A stretch of 64,000 bases of DNA from Aliamphritea ceti (GCF_024347215.1 NZ_AP025282.1:4712001-4776000), one strand, 5' to 3'; positions 1 to 7,962 are shown, counted from the first letter of the stretch. The notes: generated by a model not told the origin, from the sequence alone. Numbers and translations are program-made.

Positions 1-620
1 CCGACTGTCATCACACCTTCCGCAAACGAAAAAGTATTTACCATGCCACGGCCACCATTTCCTGAGATCGTAAACACAGCGACACCGTCAGCAGCCAGCG
101 CTTCCAGTGTCAGGATAATCTGATAGGTATAATGCCATTCCGGATATAGCTCGCCCCATTGGCGCACAGTATCTTTATAGTGACGCACCCGACCCAGGCT
201 CAGCGGCACATCAAAAGCACTGACTAACGTTGAGGACTCCCAGGAAAGCACCAGGGCATCTATCGGCATCGACTTCTGCCGAACCTGAATCTCACGCAGA
301 CTTAACAGAATTTCCTGCATTGGATGCTGCTGGCCAGACAGCGGATACTGCAAAAAAATAAACCGCGGATCAGCTGCAATTAACCGCACCACATCGCCAT
401 GGTAATAAGGCTCGTTATAATCATCGTCATCCAGATCAAACATGCCGTACAACAGAATATGCTCATCACGTTCTTCTGAAGTTACAAAACCATTCACCGG
501 TGGGTAAAACCGGTCAACAATCGCAACCCGAAAAACTTTATTAGCTCCGACAGTCATACTTGGCAGCCCAGCACCAAACAATGCAACAATGACTACCCAG
601 ACAGAAAAGCACCTGACCAT
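1..620 (-). CDS. Secreted subtilase-like (S8) protein, C-terminus cut off by the window edge
   Basis: An open frame runs from ATG at 620 leftwards off the window, giving 206 complete codons. The start is preceded by GGAGT about seven bases upstream. Residues 1-25 look like a signal peptide (basic start, hydrophobic core VWVVIVALFGAG), so the product is probably exported. I see a subtilase-like pattern: RVAIVDRF places Asp36 like the catalytic Asp, YHGDVVRLIAA places His74 like the catalytic His, and FTISGNGG places Asn188 like the oxyanion-hole Asn. The His motif is HGD rather than the usual HGT, and the catalytic Ser region lies outside the window. No substrate can be assigned. The gene itself is well supported; the family assignment is inference from these three motifs. 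Confidence 0.5.
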   Translation of the reverse strand, partial: MVRCFSVWVVIVALFGAGLPSMTVGANKVFRVAIVDRFYPPVNGFVTSEERDEHILLYGMFDLDDDDYNEPYYHGDVVRLIAADPRFIFLQYPLSGQQHPMQEILLSLREIQVRQKSMPIDALVLSWESSTLVSAFDVPLSLGRVRHYKDTVRQWGELYPEWHYTYQIILTLEALAADGVAVFTISGNGGRGMVNTFSFAEGVMTV

Positions 621-702
621 AAATGACTCCACACTGGAATTTCCCCTGTGTATCAAAACGATACAAACAACACCCGGTTTGACTTCAGTATAGACAAGAG
701 AC

Positions 703-729
703 AAAAAAGGCCGCCCAGAGGCAGCCTTT
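703..729 (-). terminator. Rho-independent terminator of phnN
   Basis: Ten-base-pair stem (706-715 with 720-729, one G-U pair on the minus-strand RNA) and a 4-base loop. It is followed on the minus strand by six T residues. It lies 44 bases past the phnN stop and separates it from the subtilase-like gene. Confidence 0.8.
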
Positions 730-772
730 AAAAATCAGACAGGGCCGGCAACAACCAGCCCATAATGGAAAA

Positions 773-1357
773 TCAGTGGGTCGAATAGCTGGGAGCCACT
801 TCAGCAGGCGCTAACTCTTCAATTAGCTTAAGTAACTGCGCCACACCGTACTGCACTTCACCGTTGTTATCGATACGGCGGACATCATCCGGCAAGGTAT
901 CAACAATCTCATCATGCCGCTGTAAACGGGCTTCGATTTCATCTTCCGCCTCACGGCCACGCTTAGTCAGACGCTCGCGTAAAACAGCTGCATCCACATC
1001 CACCAGCACAGGTATCAGATTCGGGTAAGAGTGCATTGCAAAAGGCAGATATTCACGGGAACCGTTCATAACCACATTGATACCGTTTGCCAGCCAGTTT
1101 TCAACTTCAGAGCCGACTGCATAACTGTAACCATGTGAGTACCATTGCATCGCAAACATTCCCATATTCACCCGCATCTCGAATTCATCTTCCGATAAAT
1201 GAATATGATTTTCACCACCGATATTAACCGCCCGGGTAATATAACGGTGGGCAACAAAACAGCCGTGCTGTGGTTTCAGCCGCTGACGACATCCGTCCAG
1301 CAAGCTGTCTTTGCCACTGCCCGAAGCCCCCACCAGATAAAGAAGTTTGCCACGCAT
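773..1357 (-). CDS. phnN: Ribose 1,5-bisphosphate phosphokinase PhnN
   Basis: This ATP-dependent kinase of the guanylate-kinase fold makes 5-phosphoribosyl 1-diphosphate from ribose 1,5-bisphosphate in the cytoplasm. The N-terminus LLYLVGASGSGKDSLL contains the Walker A loop, and RYITRA follows in the substrate region. The frame is open to 1435, but the family begins just before the Walker A strand, so I chose the internal ATG at 1357 (194 residues, near the usual 185-190); ATG 1375 is also possible. In C-P lyase operons phnN sits with other phn genes, and none is seen here. It may therefore act in general PRPP supply, which is inference. Confidence 0.87.
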   Translation of the reverse strand: MRGKLLYLVGASGSGKDSLLDGCRQRLKPQHGCFVAHRYITRAVNIGGENHIHLSEDEFEMRVNMGMFAMQWYSHGYSYAVGSEVENWLANGINVVMNGSREYLPFAMHSYPNLIPVLVDVDAAVLRERLTKRGREAEDEIEARLQRHDEIVDTLPDDVRRIDNNGEVQYGVAQLLKLIEELAPAEVAPSYSTH

Positions 1358-1471
1358 GTAGTGTTCTCTGTTCATTAACGAAGACCACAAGAGTAATACG
1401 CCTATAGCAGAAAAACCAGACCATAAAAGCCGCAAATTGAGTAACTTAAGGCGCTATCTGAAGAGAGGTTT

Positions 1472-1509
1472 CGCACAATTTCCGAAATAGGGGTTTCGGA
1501 AATTGTGCG
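1472..1509. repeat. Perfect 16-bp inverted repeat (hairpin) without U-tract
   Basis: CGCACAATTTCCGAAA at 1472-1487 is the exact reverse complement of 1494-1509, with the loop TAGGGG. It lies between the small gene ending at 1569 and phnN. No T-run follows on either strand, so it is not a standard intrinsic terminator. It could be an mRNA processing or stability hairpin, a repeat element, or a binding site. Confidence 0.8.
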
Positions 1510-1568
1510 TGATACAGTTTTACAACTGCAGGCTGAAACAACCTGAACTAACTCTGCACTGCTCCGGA

Positions 1569-1811
1569 TCAGACAAACATTTCCTCATCCAGCCATGCAT
1601 CATGAGACTTTGGCCAACGGGAATTGTGATCTACTTGCCAACGGATCGGATTAGTAGCGGTAACACTACCATTCTGGTCATACTGGCAACCGGTCAGATT
1701 CAGGGGTTGCAGAGTACTGCTGTTCACTGTCACAGCCAGCGCCAGCAGCACAATTGCCGCCAACATACTGACCAGCAGCGAGGCTGGTTGAAGTTTAATG
1801 TCTGGGAACAT
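1569..1811 (-). CDS. Small membrane-anchored hypothetical protein (80 aa)
   Basis: I do not recognise this protein. The ATG at 1811 follows a strong AGGAGG with five-base spacing, which decides the start; an in-frame GTG at 1817 overlaps that ribosome site and is unlikely. Residues about 9-28 (SLLVSMLAAIVLLALAVTV) form one hydrophobic segment. The remaining ~50 residues are polar and Trp-rich (RWQV, SRWPKSHDAW). The likely topology is a single N-terminal anchor or uncleaved signal with a periplasmic tail. The single Cys near residue 41 is too far in to be a lipobox. It stands alone between ilvH and phnN, with the 16-bp hairpin at 1472-1509 downstream. Confidence 0.65.
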   Translation of the reverse strand: MFPDIKLQPASLLVSMLAAIVLLALAVTVNSSTLQPLNLTGCQYDQNGSVTATNPIRWQVDHNSRWPKSHDAWLDEEMFV

Positions 1812-2020
1812 AGACACCTCCTATATGGAACGTCAGGAGGTGATCAGCAATGGCCGACTACCCGTCAGACGTTCATCATTCCCGATTCACATAGCCACAC
1901 TGTAACTGAATTACCGGTTAATCCGGTGCTTACACAAACCACTGCTAAACAGCAGTCTGTATCAGCTTCAGTTACCGTAGAGAAACGGAAGCGGATTTTA
2001 AGTATAGTCCCCGGACAAAA

Positions 2021-2048
2021 AAAATGCCGCTCAATGAGCGGCATTTTT
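2021..2048 (-). terminator. Terminator of ilvIH, probably bidirectional
   Basis: ATGCCGCTC and its complement form a stem with loop AAT. Flanking A and T runs give a U-tract on either strand. It lies just past the ilvH stop. Confidence 0.85.
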
Positions 2049-2068
2049 CATGTATCACAACCAATGGC

Positions 2069-2560
2069 TTACAGGCTAAGTACCTTCTCACCGCGTGACA
2101 GACCAGATACACCGGTACGGACAACTTCCATAATGCCGGCAGAGCCGATGGCATCAATGAAAGCATCCAGTTTGTCACTGGCACCAGCCAGCTGAACGGT
2201 ATAAGTCGTTGCCGTTACGTCGATGATCTGACCGCGGAAAATATCCGAAGTACGCTTAATCTCATCACGCATCTGACCCGTAGCTTTCAGTTTGATCATC
2301 ATCAGCTCACGCTCAATGTGATCGCCTTCAGTCAGGTCTACAACTTTTACCACATCAATCAGCTTGTTCAGCTGCTTAGTGATCTGTTCAATTACGCGGT
2401 CGCTGCCCAGAGTCGTTACTGTCAGACGTGACAGAGTTGAGTCTTCAGTTGGCGCAACTGTCAGGGATTCAATGTTGAAGTTACGTTGTGAAAACAAACC
2501 TACAACCCGTGACAAAGCACCTGGTTCGTTCTCCATCAACACAGAAATGATATGTCTCAT
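2069..2560 (-). CDS. ilvH: Acetolactate synthase small (regulatory) subunit
   Basis: This is the regulatory subunit of acetohydroxyacid synthase. It activates the large subunit and carries valine feedback inhibition in the first common step of Ile/Val/Leu synthesis. The N-terminal ACT domain is clear (MRHIISVLMENEPGALSRVV), followed by NIESLTVAPTED and the C-terminal domain. The start at 2560 gives 163 residues, the usual length, and has GGAGAG nine bases upstream. The frame extends to 2590 but that part overlaps ilvI. Only two bases separate the ilvI stop from this start, so the genes are translationally coupled. Confidence 0.96.
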   Translation of the reverse strand: MRHIISVLMENEPGALSRVVGLFSQRNFNIESLTVAPTEDSTLSRLTVTTLGSDRVIEQITKQLNKLIDVVKVVDLTEGDHIERELMMIKLKATGQMRDEIKRTSDIFRGQIIDVTATTYTVQLAGASDKLDAFIDAIGSAGIMEVVRTGVSGLSRGEKVLSL

Positions 2561-2562
2561 GG

Positions 2563-4284
2563 TTAGGTTCTCTCCGTCTTGGTCAGCCACATATCACGCA
2601 TAGAGCCGCGAGGCACCTGCATTGGATATACGTGTTCGAATGGATCTACTGCAATATCCATAAACACCATGCGATCTTTCAGCGAGAACGCTTCCTGCAT
2701 GGCCGCTTCCAAGTCTTCGTACTTATCAACCTTCATGCCCACGTGACCGTAAGCTTCAACCAGTTTGACAAAGTCTGGCAGTGACTGCATGTATGACTGA
2801 GAATGACGTGATTCATAGTTCATATCCTGCCACTGACGAACCATACCCAGAGACTGGTTATTCAGGCAGATAACCTTAACCGGAATATCGTACTGGCTAA
2901 TGGTAGACAGTTCCTGAATGTTCATCTGAATACTGCCTTCACCGGTTACACAGGCAACGTCGGCTTCAGGGAAGTTCAGTTTCACACCCATAGCTGCTGG
3001 CAAACCAAAGCCCATAGTGCCCAGACCACCAGAGTTAATCCAGCGGTTAGGCTTATTGAACTTGTAGTACTGTGCAGCAAACATCTGGTGCTGACCTACG
3101 TCAGAACAAACGTATGCATCGCCGTTAGTTACCTTGCTCAGCATCTCGATAACCTGCTGCGGCTTCATCAGCTCGCTGTCATCGGTACGGAAACGGCCAC
3201 CATGACGGGTACGCCATTCTTCGATCTGCTGCCACCAGGACTCCAGCGCTTCTTTATCAATCTGCTTCTTGCTGGATTTAACAATGCTAACCATTTCAGA
3301 CAATACAGACTTAGCCGGTCCAACAATTGGCACGTCCGCTTTAATTGTCTTAGAAATCGCCGCCGGATCGATATCAACGTGGATAATCTTCGCCGTCGGA
3401 CAGAACTTGTCCAATGCGTTGGTTACACGGTCATCGAAACGCGCGCCTACAGCCAGAATCAAGTCTGCATGGTGCATAACCATGTTAGCTTCGTAGCTAC
3501 CATGCATACCCAACATACCGACGAACTGACGATCAGTACCAGGATAACCACCTAGACCCATCAGCGTATTGGTAACAGGTACATTCAGTAACTGAGCCAG
3601 TTCGATCAATTCATTGCTGGCATCGCCCATGACGATACCGCCACCGCTATAGATAACCGGACGCTTAGCACCCAGTACCATATCCATGGCTTTCTTAATC
3701 TGACCGGTATGGCCGCGGGAAACCGGGTTATAAGAACGCAGTTTCACTGACGCCGGATACTCGTACGGGTAACGTTCAGTCGGCGTCGTCATATCCTTAG
3801 GGATATCGACAACAACAGGACCCGGACGGCCGCTTTCCGCAATATGGAAAGCCTTTTTAATGATGCTTGGAATATCTTCCGGGTTCTGCACGCTAAAGCT
3901 GTGCTTAACCACCGGACGGGAAACACCGATCATATCGGTTTCCTGGAAGGCATCTTCACCAATCAGATGGCTCATTACCTGACCGGTAATAACCACCATA
4001 GGAATAGAATCCATATACGCAGTAGCAATACCTGTTACTGCATTCGTCGCGCCCGGACCTGAGGTCACCAGCGACACACCGGCTTTACCGGTTGCACGGG
4101 CATACGCGTCAGCCATATGCGTGGCTGCTTGCTCGTGGCGTACCAGAATGTGTTTGACATCTTCCTGCTGAAACAGTGCATCATAAATATGCAATAACGC
4201 CCCACCCGGATACCCGTAGATGTACTCAACGCCCTCATCTTTAAGGGCGCGAACAACCATTTCTGCGCCTGATAATAATTCCAC
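2563..4284 (-). CDS. ilvI: Acetolactate synthase large (catalytic) subunit
   Basis: This thiamine-diphosphate and FAD enzyme condenses pyruvate with pyruvate or 2-ketobutyrate. It has 573 residues, full length. The N-terminal ThDP domain has YGYPGG and the catalytic Glu in LVRHEQAATHMADAYAR. The central domain binds FAD. The C-terminal cofactor motif reads VTGEGSIQMNIQEL, with Glu where E. coli has GDGS; from memory Pseudomonas enzymes share this, so it is probably a lineage trait. SLGMVRQWQ and RHSQSYMQSLPDF match the IlvI isozyme. It forms an operon with ilvH. The long leader suggests regulation upstream, perhaps by Lrp or attenuation, which is inference. Confidence 0.96.
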   Translation of the reverse strand: MELLSGAEMVVRALKDEGVEYIYGYPGGALLHIYDALFQQEDVKHILVRHEQAATHMADAYARATGKAGVSLVTSGPGATNAVTGIATAYMDSIPMVVITGQVMSHLIGEDAFQETDMIGVSRPVVKHSFSVQNPEDIPSIIKKAFHIAESGRPGPVVVDIPKDMTTPTERYPYEYPASVKLRSYNPVSRGHTGQIKKAMDMVLGAKRPVIYSGGGIVMGDASNELIELAQLLNVPVTNTLMGLGGYPGTDRQFVGMLGMHGSYEANMVMHHADLILAVGARFDDRVTNALDKFCPTAKIIHVDIDPAAISKTIKADVPIVGPAKSVLSEMVSIVKSSKKQIDKEALESWWQQIEEWRTRHGGRFRTDDSELMKPQQVIEMLSKVTNGDAYVCSDVGQHQMFAAQYYKFNKPNRWINSGGLGTMGFGLPAAMGVKLNFPEADVACVTGEGSIQMNIQELSTISQYDIPVKVICLNNQSLGMVRQWQDMNYESRHSQSYMQSLPDFVKLVEAYGHVGMKVDKYEDLEAAMQEAFSLKDRMVFMDIAVDPFEHVYPMQVPRGSMRDMWLTKTERT

Positions 4285-4762
4285 TTCTTCACCCTCTATT
4301 CACATCGCTCCACGGCGATGGATCACTAGTTACGATACTGCAGACGTGCGCAAACCGCCCACCGGCGATTCGACATCATCCAGCAGGCTCTTGCAAAGAC
4401 TCGGGGTATTGAGACGGGCAGGAGCAATCTTAATTCGGCACCAATCTGAGGATCAAACTCGGGAAAGGTCCTGAATAAATAAGCTGGGTGACGCTTATTT
4501 AACCTGGCCTTCGGGGTAACCTACTGAGCCAGAGAGATAAATTTTTGAGGCAGCAATTCTGACATCAAGTCAATGATTATTCAAGCAACTTAGGAATTCT
4601 AAACAGCCATAAAACCGGGTGATGCAGAATGCGGATATTGAATGCTATAGTGGCGGCAACAGGGATCAAAAAATGTGGTATCTAAATCCACATTATTACT
4701 TACATAAGTACCCGCACAAGAGTCACTATCAGGCGTGAGTATGCCGCCATGGAGATAACTAG
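4285..4762. other. Divergent intergenic region: ilvI leader and promoter of the 88-aa gene
   Basis: There are about 480 bases with no convincing gene. On the ilvI side I see two short hairpins: 4303-4320 (CATCGC/GCGATG), directly before the ilvI ribosome site, and 4477-4500 (eight-base-pair stem AAATAAGC/GCTTATTT). They are candidates for leader control. No peptide rich in Ile, Val or Leu codons with a good ribosome site was found. On the plus-strand side an extended -10 is present at 4643-4651. Confidence 0.5.
4643..4651 (+). promoter_or_regulatory. Extended -10 promoter element for the 88-aa gene
   Basis: TGCTATAGT fits the extended -10 form (TG, one base, TATAGT) with no clear -35. Transcription would start near 4658, giving an untranslated leader of about 105 bases before the ATG at 4763. 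Confidence 0.4.
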
Positions 4763-5029
4763 ATGAGCATTGCCGAAATTAAAAACAAAGAACGCGTTAT
4801 CGACGAATTACTGCTCGTTCTGCGCAAGATCATGGTAGAACCCGACATTTGCGAAAAAGCGATGACTGCAGCCCGTGACCATATCAACGATGAGCACGCC
4901 AACATTAGCATTGCTGAAGCACTGTCTGCCTGCTCAAACGTAAAGATTCCACTGGAGCACAGTGAAGCTGACACCCTGTTTCTGGAAATGCTTAAAGAGC
5001 TAATTCGCGACGAACAGGCACTGTACTAA
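4763..5029 (+). CDS. Hypothetical small helical protein (88 aa)
   Basis: I do not recognise the family. The start is supported by GGAG eight bases upstream (GGAGATAACTAG then ATG), and the gene ends in a strong terminator, so it looks like a genuine single-gene unit. The product is acidic, with no membrane segment or signal peptide. It appears almost wholly helical, with regular Leu/Ile spacing (RVIDELLLVLRKIM, LFLEMLKELIRDEQ). Two Cys residues (CEKA, LSACSN) do not form a metal motif. It faces away from ilvIH and converges on rlmJ. A small regulatory or adaptor protein is possible, but nothing in the sequence proves a role. Confidence 0.75.
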   Translation: MSIAEIKNKERVIDELLLVLRKIMVEPDICEKAMTAARDHINDEHANISIAEALSACSNVKIPLEHSEADTLFLEMLKELIRDEQALY

Positions 5030-5074
5030 GCACCTCTGTTAACACTCAAATAAGTACCTCTGAATATACAAAAC

Positions 5075-5107
5075 GGCGATTATCTGTGGATAATCGCCAT
5101 TTTTTTG
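5075..5107 (+). terminator. Terminator of the 88-aa gene
   Basis: A perfect ten-base-pair stem (5075-5084 with 5089-5098), loop TGTG, then a run of seven T. The loop and its flanks also contain TGTGGATAA, the complement of a DnaA box (5085-5093). Confidence 0.9.
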
Positions 5108-5131
5108 CATCCTGAAAACGTTATCAACGGG

Positions 5132-5962
5132 TTATTCCGGTGCCAGCCACTCTAACCGGTCAACGGCAGCCCCTTCAGCCAGCGTACTCAAAACAGCCGG
5201 CATCGCAGCCTGAATATTATCCTCCAGCGGCCAGGGCGGATTCACGACCAACATACCACTGCCATACATACCGCCAGCATCTGCCGGATTTATCTCAATT
5301 TCAGAGCAAAGAATATTGCGGATACTGGTACGCTGTAACTTATGCTTCATGCTCTTCCAGCGATTTGCTTCCAGTAACGGATACCAGATCGCATAACTGC
5401 CATTTGGCCACAGCTGTTTAGCCTTTTTAATAAATGCGACCACCTGGTCATACTCAGACTTATCTTCATACGCCGGATCAATCAGCACCATACCGCGGTT
5501 AGGCTTTGGCGGCAGTATTGACAGCACACCTTCATACCCGTCACGCTGATGCACAGCAACCCTGCCATCCTGCCTGAAATAACGCTTCAGAACCTGCGAC
5601 TCCTGTGGATGTAACTCCATCAGCATCAATTTGTCTTTTTCCCGGGCAAAATGCTGCGCCAGTGACGGTGACCCCGGATAGAACTTAAGATCTTTACCTT
5701 CGTTCTTTGCAGCTACAGCTTCACAGTACAGCTCCGTCCCCTTCAATCCGGTATTCCACAGCTTACTGATGCCGGACTGAAACTCCTGATTCTTCTGCGC
5801 CTGCACATCAGACAAGTCATACATCGCACGCCCGGAATGGGTTTCCAGATACGACAATGGCTTATCCTTACGAGTAAGAGATTGCAGCATCATGCTGAGG
5901 ATCAGATGCTTATGCACATCGGCAAAGTTTCCGGCATGGTAGCCGTGCAGATAACTGAGCAA
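5132..5962 (-). CDS. rlmJ: 23S rRNA (adenine-N6)-methyltransferase RlmJ
   Basis: It methylates A2030 of 23S rRNA with S-adenosylmethionine. The N-terminus MLSYLHGYHAGNFADVHKH is the family signature. LETHSGRAMYDL is the cofactor-binding segment and VLIDPAYE is the DPPY-like catalytic motif, here DPAY as expected for RlmJ. Length 276 is close to the E. coli protein (280). It is a single gene converging on the 88-residue gene, with the malic enzyme gene upstream on the same strand but past a terminator. Confidence 0.95.
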   Translation of the reverse strand: MLSYLHGYHAGNFADVHKHLILSMMLQSLTRKDKPLSYLETHSGRAMYDLSDVQAQKNQEFQSGISKLWNTGLKGTELYCEAVAAKNEGKDLKFYPGSPSLAQHFAREKDKLMLMELHPQESQVLKRYFRQDGRVAVHQRDGYEGVLSILPPKPNRGMVLIDPAYEDKSEYDQVVAFIKKAKQLWPNGSYAIWYPLLEANRWKSMKHKLQRTSIRNILCSEIEINPADAGGMYGSGMLVVNPPWPLEDNIQAAMPAVLSTLAEGAAVDRLEWLAPE

Positions 5963-6027
5963 GAAATATTCTCCGGAGAATCTAAAACAGAATAACGAGA
6001 GTTATGGGAAGTATTGTGCAGTAATCA

Positions 6028-6059
6028 TCTGGCAATCGAAAGTAATTAGCGTTGCCAGA
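6028..6059. repeat. 8-bp inverted repeat upstream of rlmJ
   Basis: TCTGGCAA at 6028-6035 and TTGCCAGA at 6052-6059 are exact complements 16 bases apart. They lie between the rlmJ start and the maeB terminator. The position suits an operator for rlmJ, but no known regulator site is recognised. Confidence 0.35.
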
Positions 6060-6064
6060 AACGA

Positions 6065-6091
6065 AAAATGCCCCTTTAAAAGGGGCATTTT
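6065..6091 (-). terminator. Terminator of the malic enzyme gene
   Basis: An almost fully palindromic hairpin around TGCCCC/GGGGCA flanked by A and T runs, 18 bases past the stop codon. It works in either orientation. Confidence 0.85.
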
Positions 6092-6108
6092 CTACGGAAG
6101 CTGAATGC

Positions 6109-7380
6109 TTACTTATTCAGCAAAGCATCAACAGTCGTCAGCGGGTAATGATCCGGCAGTGGCAGACGCGCAACACCCGTATCAATCGCAGCCTGAGCAA
6201 CGGCTTCAGATACAGCCCCCAGCAAACGCGAATCAGTTGGCTTAGGAATGATGTACTGGTTACCGAATTCCAGAGAATCCAGCTCATATGCATCCAACAC
6301 TTCCTGAGGCACAGGCTCTTTAGCCAGCTCAGCCAGCGCACGTACTGCAGCAGCTTTCATTTCTTCGTTGATTGCAGTTGCACGAACATCCAGTGCACCA
6401 CGGAAAATGAATGGGAATCCAAGTACGTTGTTTACCTGGTTAGGGTAATCAGAACGACCAGTCGCCATAATCACATCATCACGGGTAGCGTGAGCCAGTT
6501 CTGGCTTAATTTCCGGATCTGGGTTAGCGCAGGCGAAAACAACCGGGTTAGCAGCCATTTTCTTCAGCTGTTCAGCACCCAACAGGTTAGGACCGGACAG
6601 ACCAACAAATACGTCAGCACCTTCGATCGCATCATCCAGCGTACGCTTGTCAGTTTCAGTGGCAAAAGCCGCTTTTTCAGGTGTCAGGTTATCACGGCCT
6701 GAATGGATAACACCGGTACGGTCGATCATGTAGATGTTTTCGACCTTAGCACCCATGTTTACCAGCAGTTTCATACAGGCGTGTGCAGCAGCACCGGCAC
6801 CCAGACAAACGATAGACGCTTCGTCCAGCTTCTTACCGGCAATTTCCAGCGCGTTAATCATACCTGCAGCAGTTACAATCGCGGTACCGTGCTGATCATC
6901 GTGGAATACAGGAATATTGCAACGCTCAATCAGAGCACGTTCAACTTCAAAACACTCAGGTGCTTTGATGTCTTCCAGGTTAATACCACCAAAAGTGTCT
7001 GCGATACGAGCAACAGTGTCGATCAGCGCCTGAGGGCTTTCAGAATCAACTTCGATATCAATGGAATCTACGCCAGCAAACTTCTTGAACAGCAGAGATT
7101 TACCTTCCATAACCGGCTTAGACGCCAGTGGGCCAAGATCGCCCAGACCAAGAATCGCAGAACCATTGGAGATAACTGCAACCAGATTACCTTTCGCCGT
7201 ATATTTATACGCATTCTCTGGGTTTTCAGCGATAGCGCGGACAGGCTCAGCCACACCAGGGCTGTAGGCCAGGGCCAGATCACGGGCAGAGGCAGCGGAT
7301 GTCGTCAGCTCTACACTGATTTTACCCGGACGAGGAAACTCATGATAGTCGAGTGCAGCTTGTTTCATATCTTCAGACAT
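6109..7380 (-). CDS. Malic enzyme, short form without phosphotransacetylase domain
   Basis: It oxidatively decarboxylates malate to pyruvate and supplies NAD(P)H. The sequence shows the MaeB-type N-terminal domain (AYSPGVAEPV, GLGDLGPLASKPVMEGK), the metal region IEVDSESPQ and HDDQHGTA, and the Rossmann fold VCLGAGAAAHACMKLL. Length is 423 residues; the long MaeB proteins carry an extra phosphotransacetylase domain of about 330 residues, which is absent here with a clean stop and terminator. NAD versus NADP preference cannot be read from the sequence. It is a single-gene unit. Confidence 0.92.
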   Translation of the reverse strand: MSEDMKQAALDYHEFPRPGKISVELTTSAASARDLALAYSPGVAEPVRAIAENPENAYKYTAKGNLVAVISNGSAILGLGDLGPLASKPVMEGKSLLFKKFAGVDSIDIEVDSESPQALIDTVARIADTFGGINLEDIKAPECFEVERALIERCNIPVFHDDQHGTAIVTAAGMINALEIAGKKLDEASIVCLGAGAAAHACMKLLVNMGAKVENIYMIDRTGVIHSGRDNLTPEKAAFATETDKRTLDDAIEGADVFVGLSGPNLLGAEQLKKMAANPVVFACANPDPEIKPELAHATRDDVIMATGRSDYPNQVNNVLGFPFIFRGALDVRATAINEEMKAAAVRALAELAKEPVPQEVLDAYELDSLEFGNQYIIPKPTDSRLLGAVSEAVAQAAIDTGVARLPLPDHYPLTTVDALLNK

Positions 7381-7746
7381 GGTCGCAATTCCAAGAAGTA
7401 ATTTATTAGTTATAAGTAATCCGGAAATCTGGAAAAATAGCCCATTACTCCGTCTAACAAGGGCGTTCCAGACTCCTTAGGACTTGGCATCATATAGAAA
7501 AGCCCGACGCCCCTCAACCGACCTAACAGTCCAAATTTCTGTAAACAAAGCGACAAAAAGCATTTCCCTCGCGACCCGAAGGCACATATCTGGCATTTAT
7601 ATTTGATAATCCATTGATTTACAGGAAGAACCACTACCTATCCTGTAGATAGATAAAAATCAGCCTAACTTCAGACTTTCGTCGGTATTTTTGCAGAGCA
7701 ACAAAAAAGGCGCCATAAAGGCGCCTTTTTTCGTATAGCGGAACTC
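7381..7746. other. Intergenic region between rpmE and the malic enzyme gene
   Basis: About 365 bases on the minus strand. It holds the rpmE terminator (7703-7731) and, nearer 7381, the presumed malic enzyme promoter and leader. No clear promoter hexamers or conserved structure were recognised. A 74-codon minus-strand frame here has no ribosome site or recognisable protein and is not called. Confidence 0.4.
7703..7731 (-). terminator. Terminator of rpmE (bidirectional shape)
   Basis: A perfect twelve-base-pair stem AAAAAAGGCGCC with loop ATAAA, flanked by A and T runs. It starts 16 bases past the rpmE stop. Confidence 0.92.
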
Positions 7747-7962
7747 TTATTTGTTAAGAGAACGGCCGCCGAAACGCTTGTTGAAGCGGTCAACACGACC
7801 ACCAGTAGTCGCTTCTTTCTGCTTACCTGTGTAGAAAGGGTGACACTGGCTACAAACGTCCAGGTGAATGTCTTTGCCCAGAGTAGAACGAGTTTTAACA
7901 ACGTTGCCGCAAGAGCAAGTAGCGTTCATCTCTACGTAATTAGGGTGGATACCTTCTTTCAT
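7747..7962 (-). CDS. rpmE: 50S ribosomal protein L31, zinc-binding type
   Basis: L31 bridges the 50S and 30S subunits. The 71-residue product keeps the four Cys zinc ligands (CSCG at 16-18 and CSQC at 37-40), so this is the C+ form. In many gammaproteobacteria it is replaced under zinc starvation by a paralogue, not seen here. The C-terminus FNKRFGG is typical. It is divergent from priA, the same arrangement as in E. coli and Pseudomonas. A near-consensus promoter lies upstream. Confidence 0.97.
   Translation of the reverse strand: MKEGIHPNYVEMNATCSCGNVVKTRSTLGKDIHLDVCSQCHPFYTGKQKEATTGGRVDRFNKRFGGRSLNK

Noticed and set aside
1503..2195. 230-codon plus-strand frame over the small membrane gene and ilvH 3' end
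   Set aside because: It runs through a strong terminator and antisense to two supported genes, and has no recognisable domain or ribosome site.
2900..2960. IlvI cofactor motif GEGS instead of GDGS as a possible defect
   Set aside because: The rest of the motif is intact and Pseudomonas-type IlvI proteins have the same Glu as far as I recall, so it is likely a lineage trait.
4515..4563. Possible leader peptide MSELLPQKFISLAQ upstream of ilvI
   Set aside because: It has no ribosome site and no run of Ile, Val or Leu codons, so it does not fit an attenuation peptide.
7410..7634. 74-codon minus-strand frame between rpmE and the malic enzyme gene
   Set aside because: No ribosome site, low-complexity composition and no recognisable protein.
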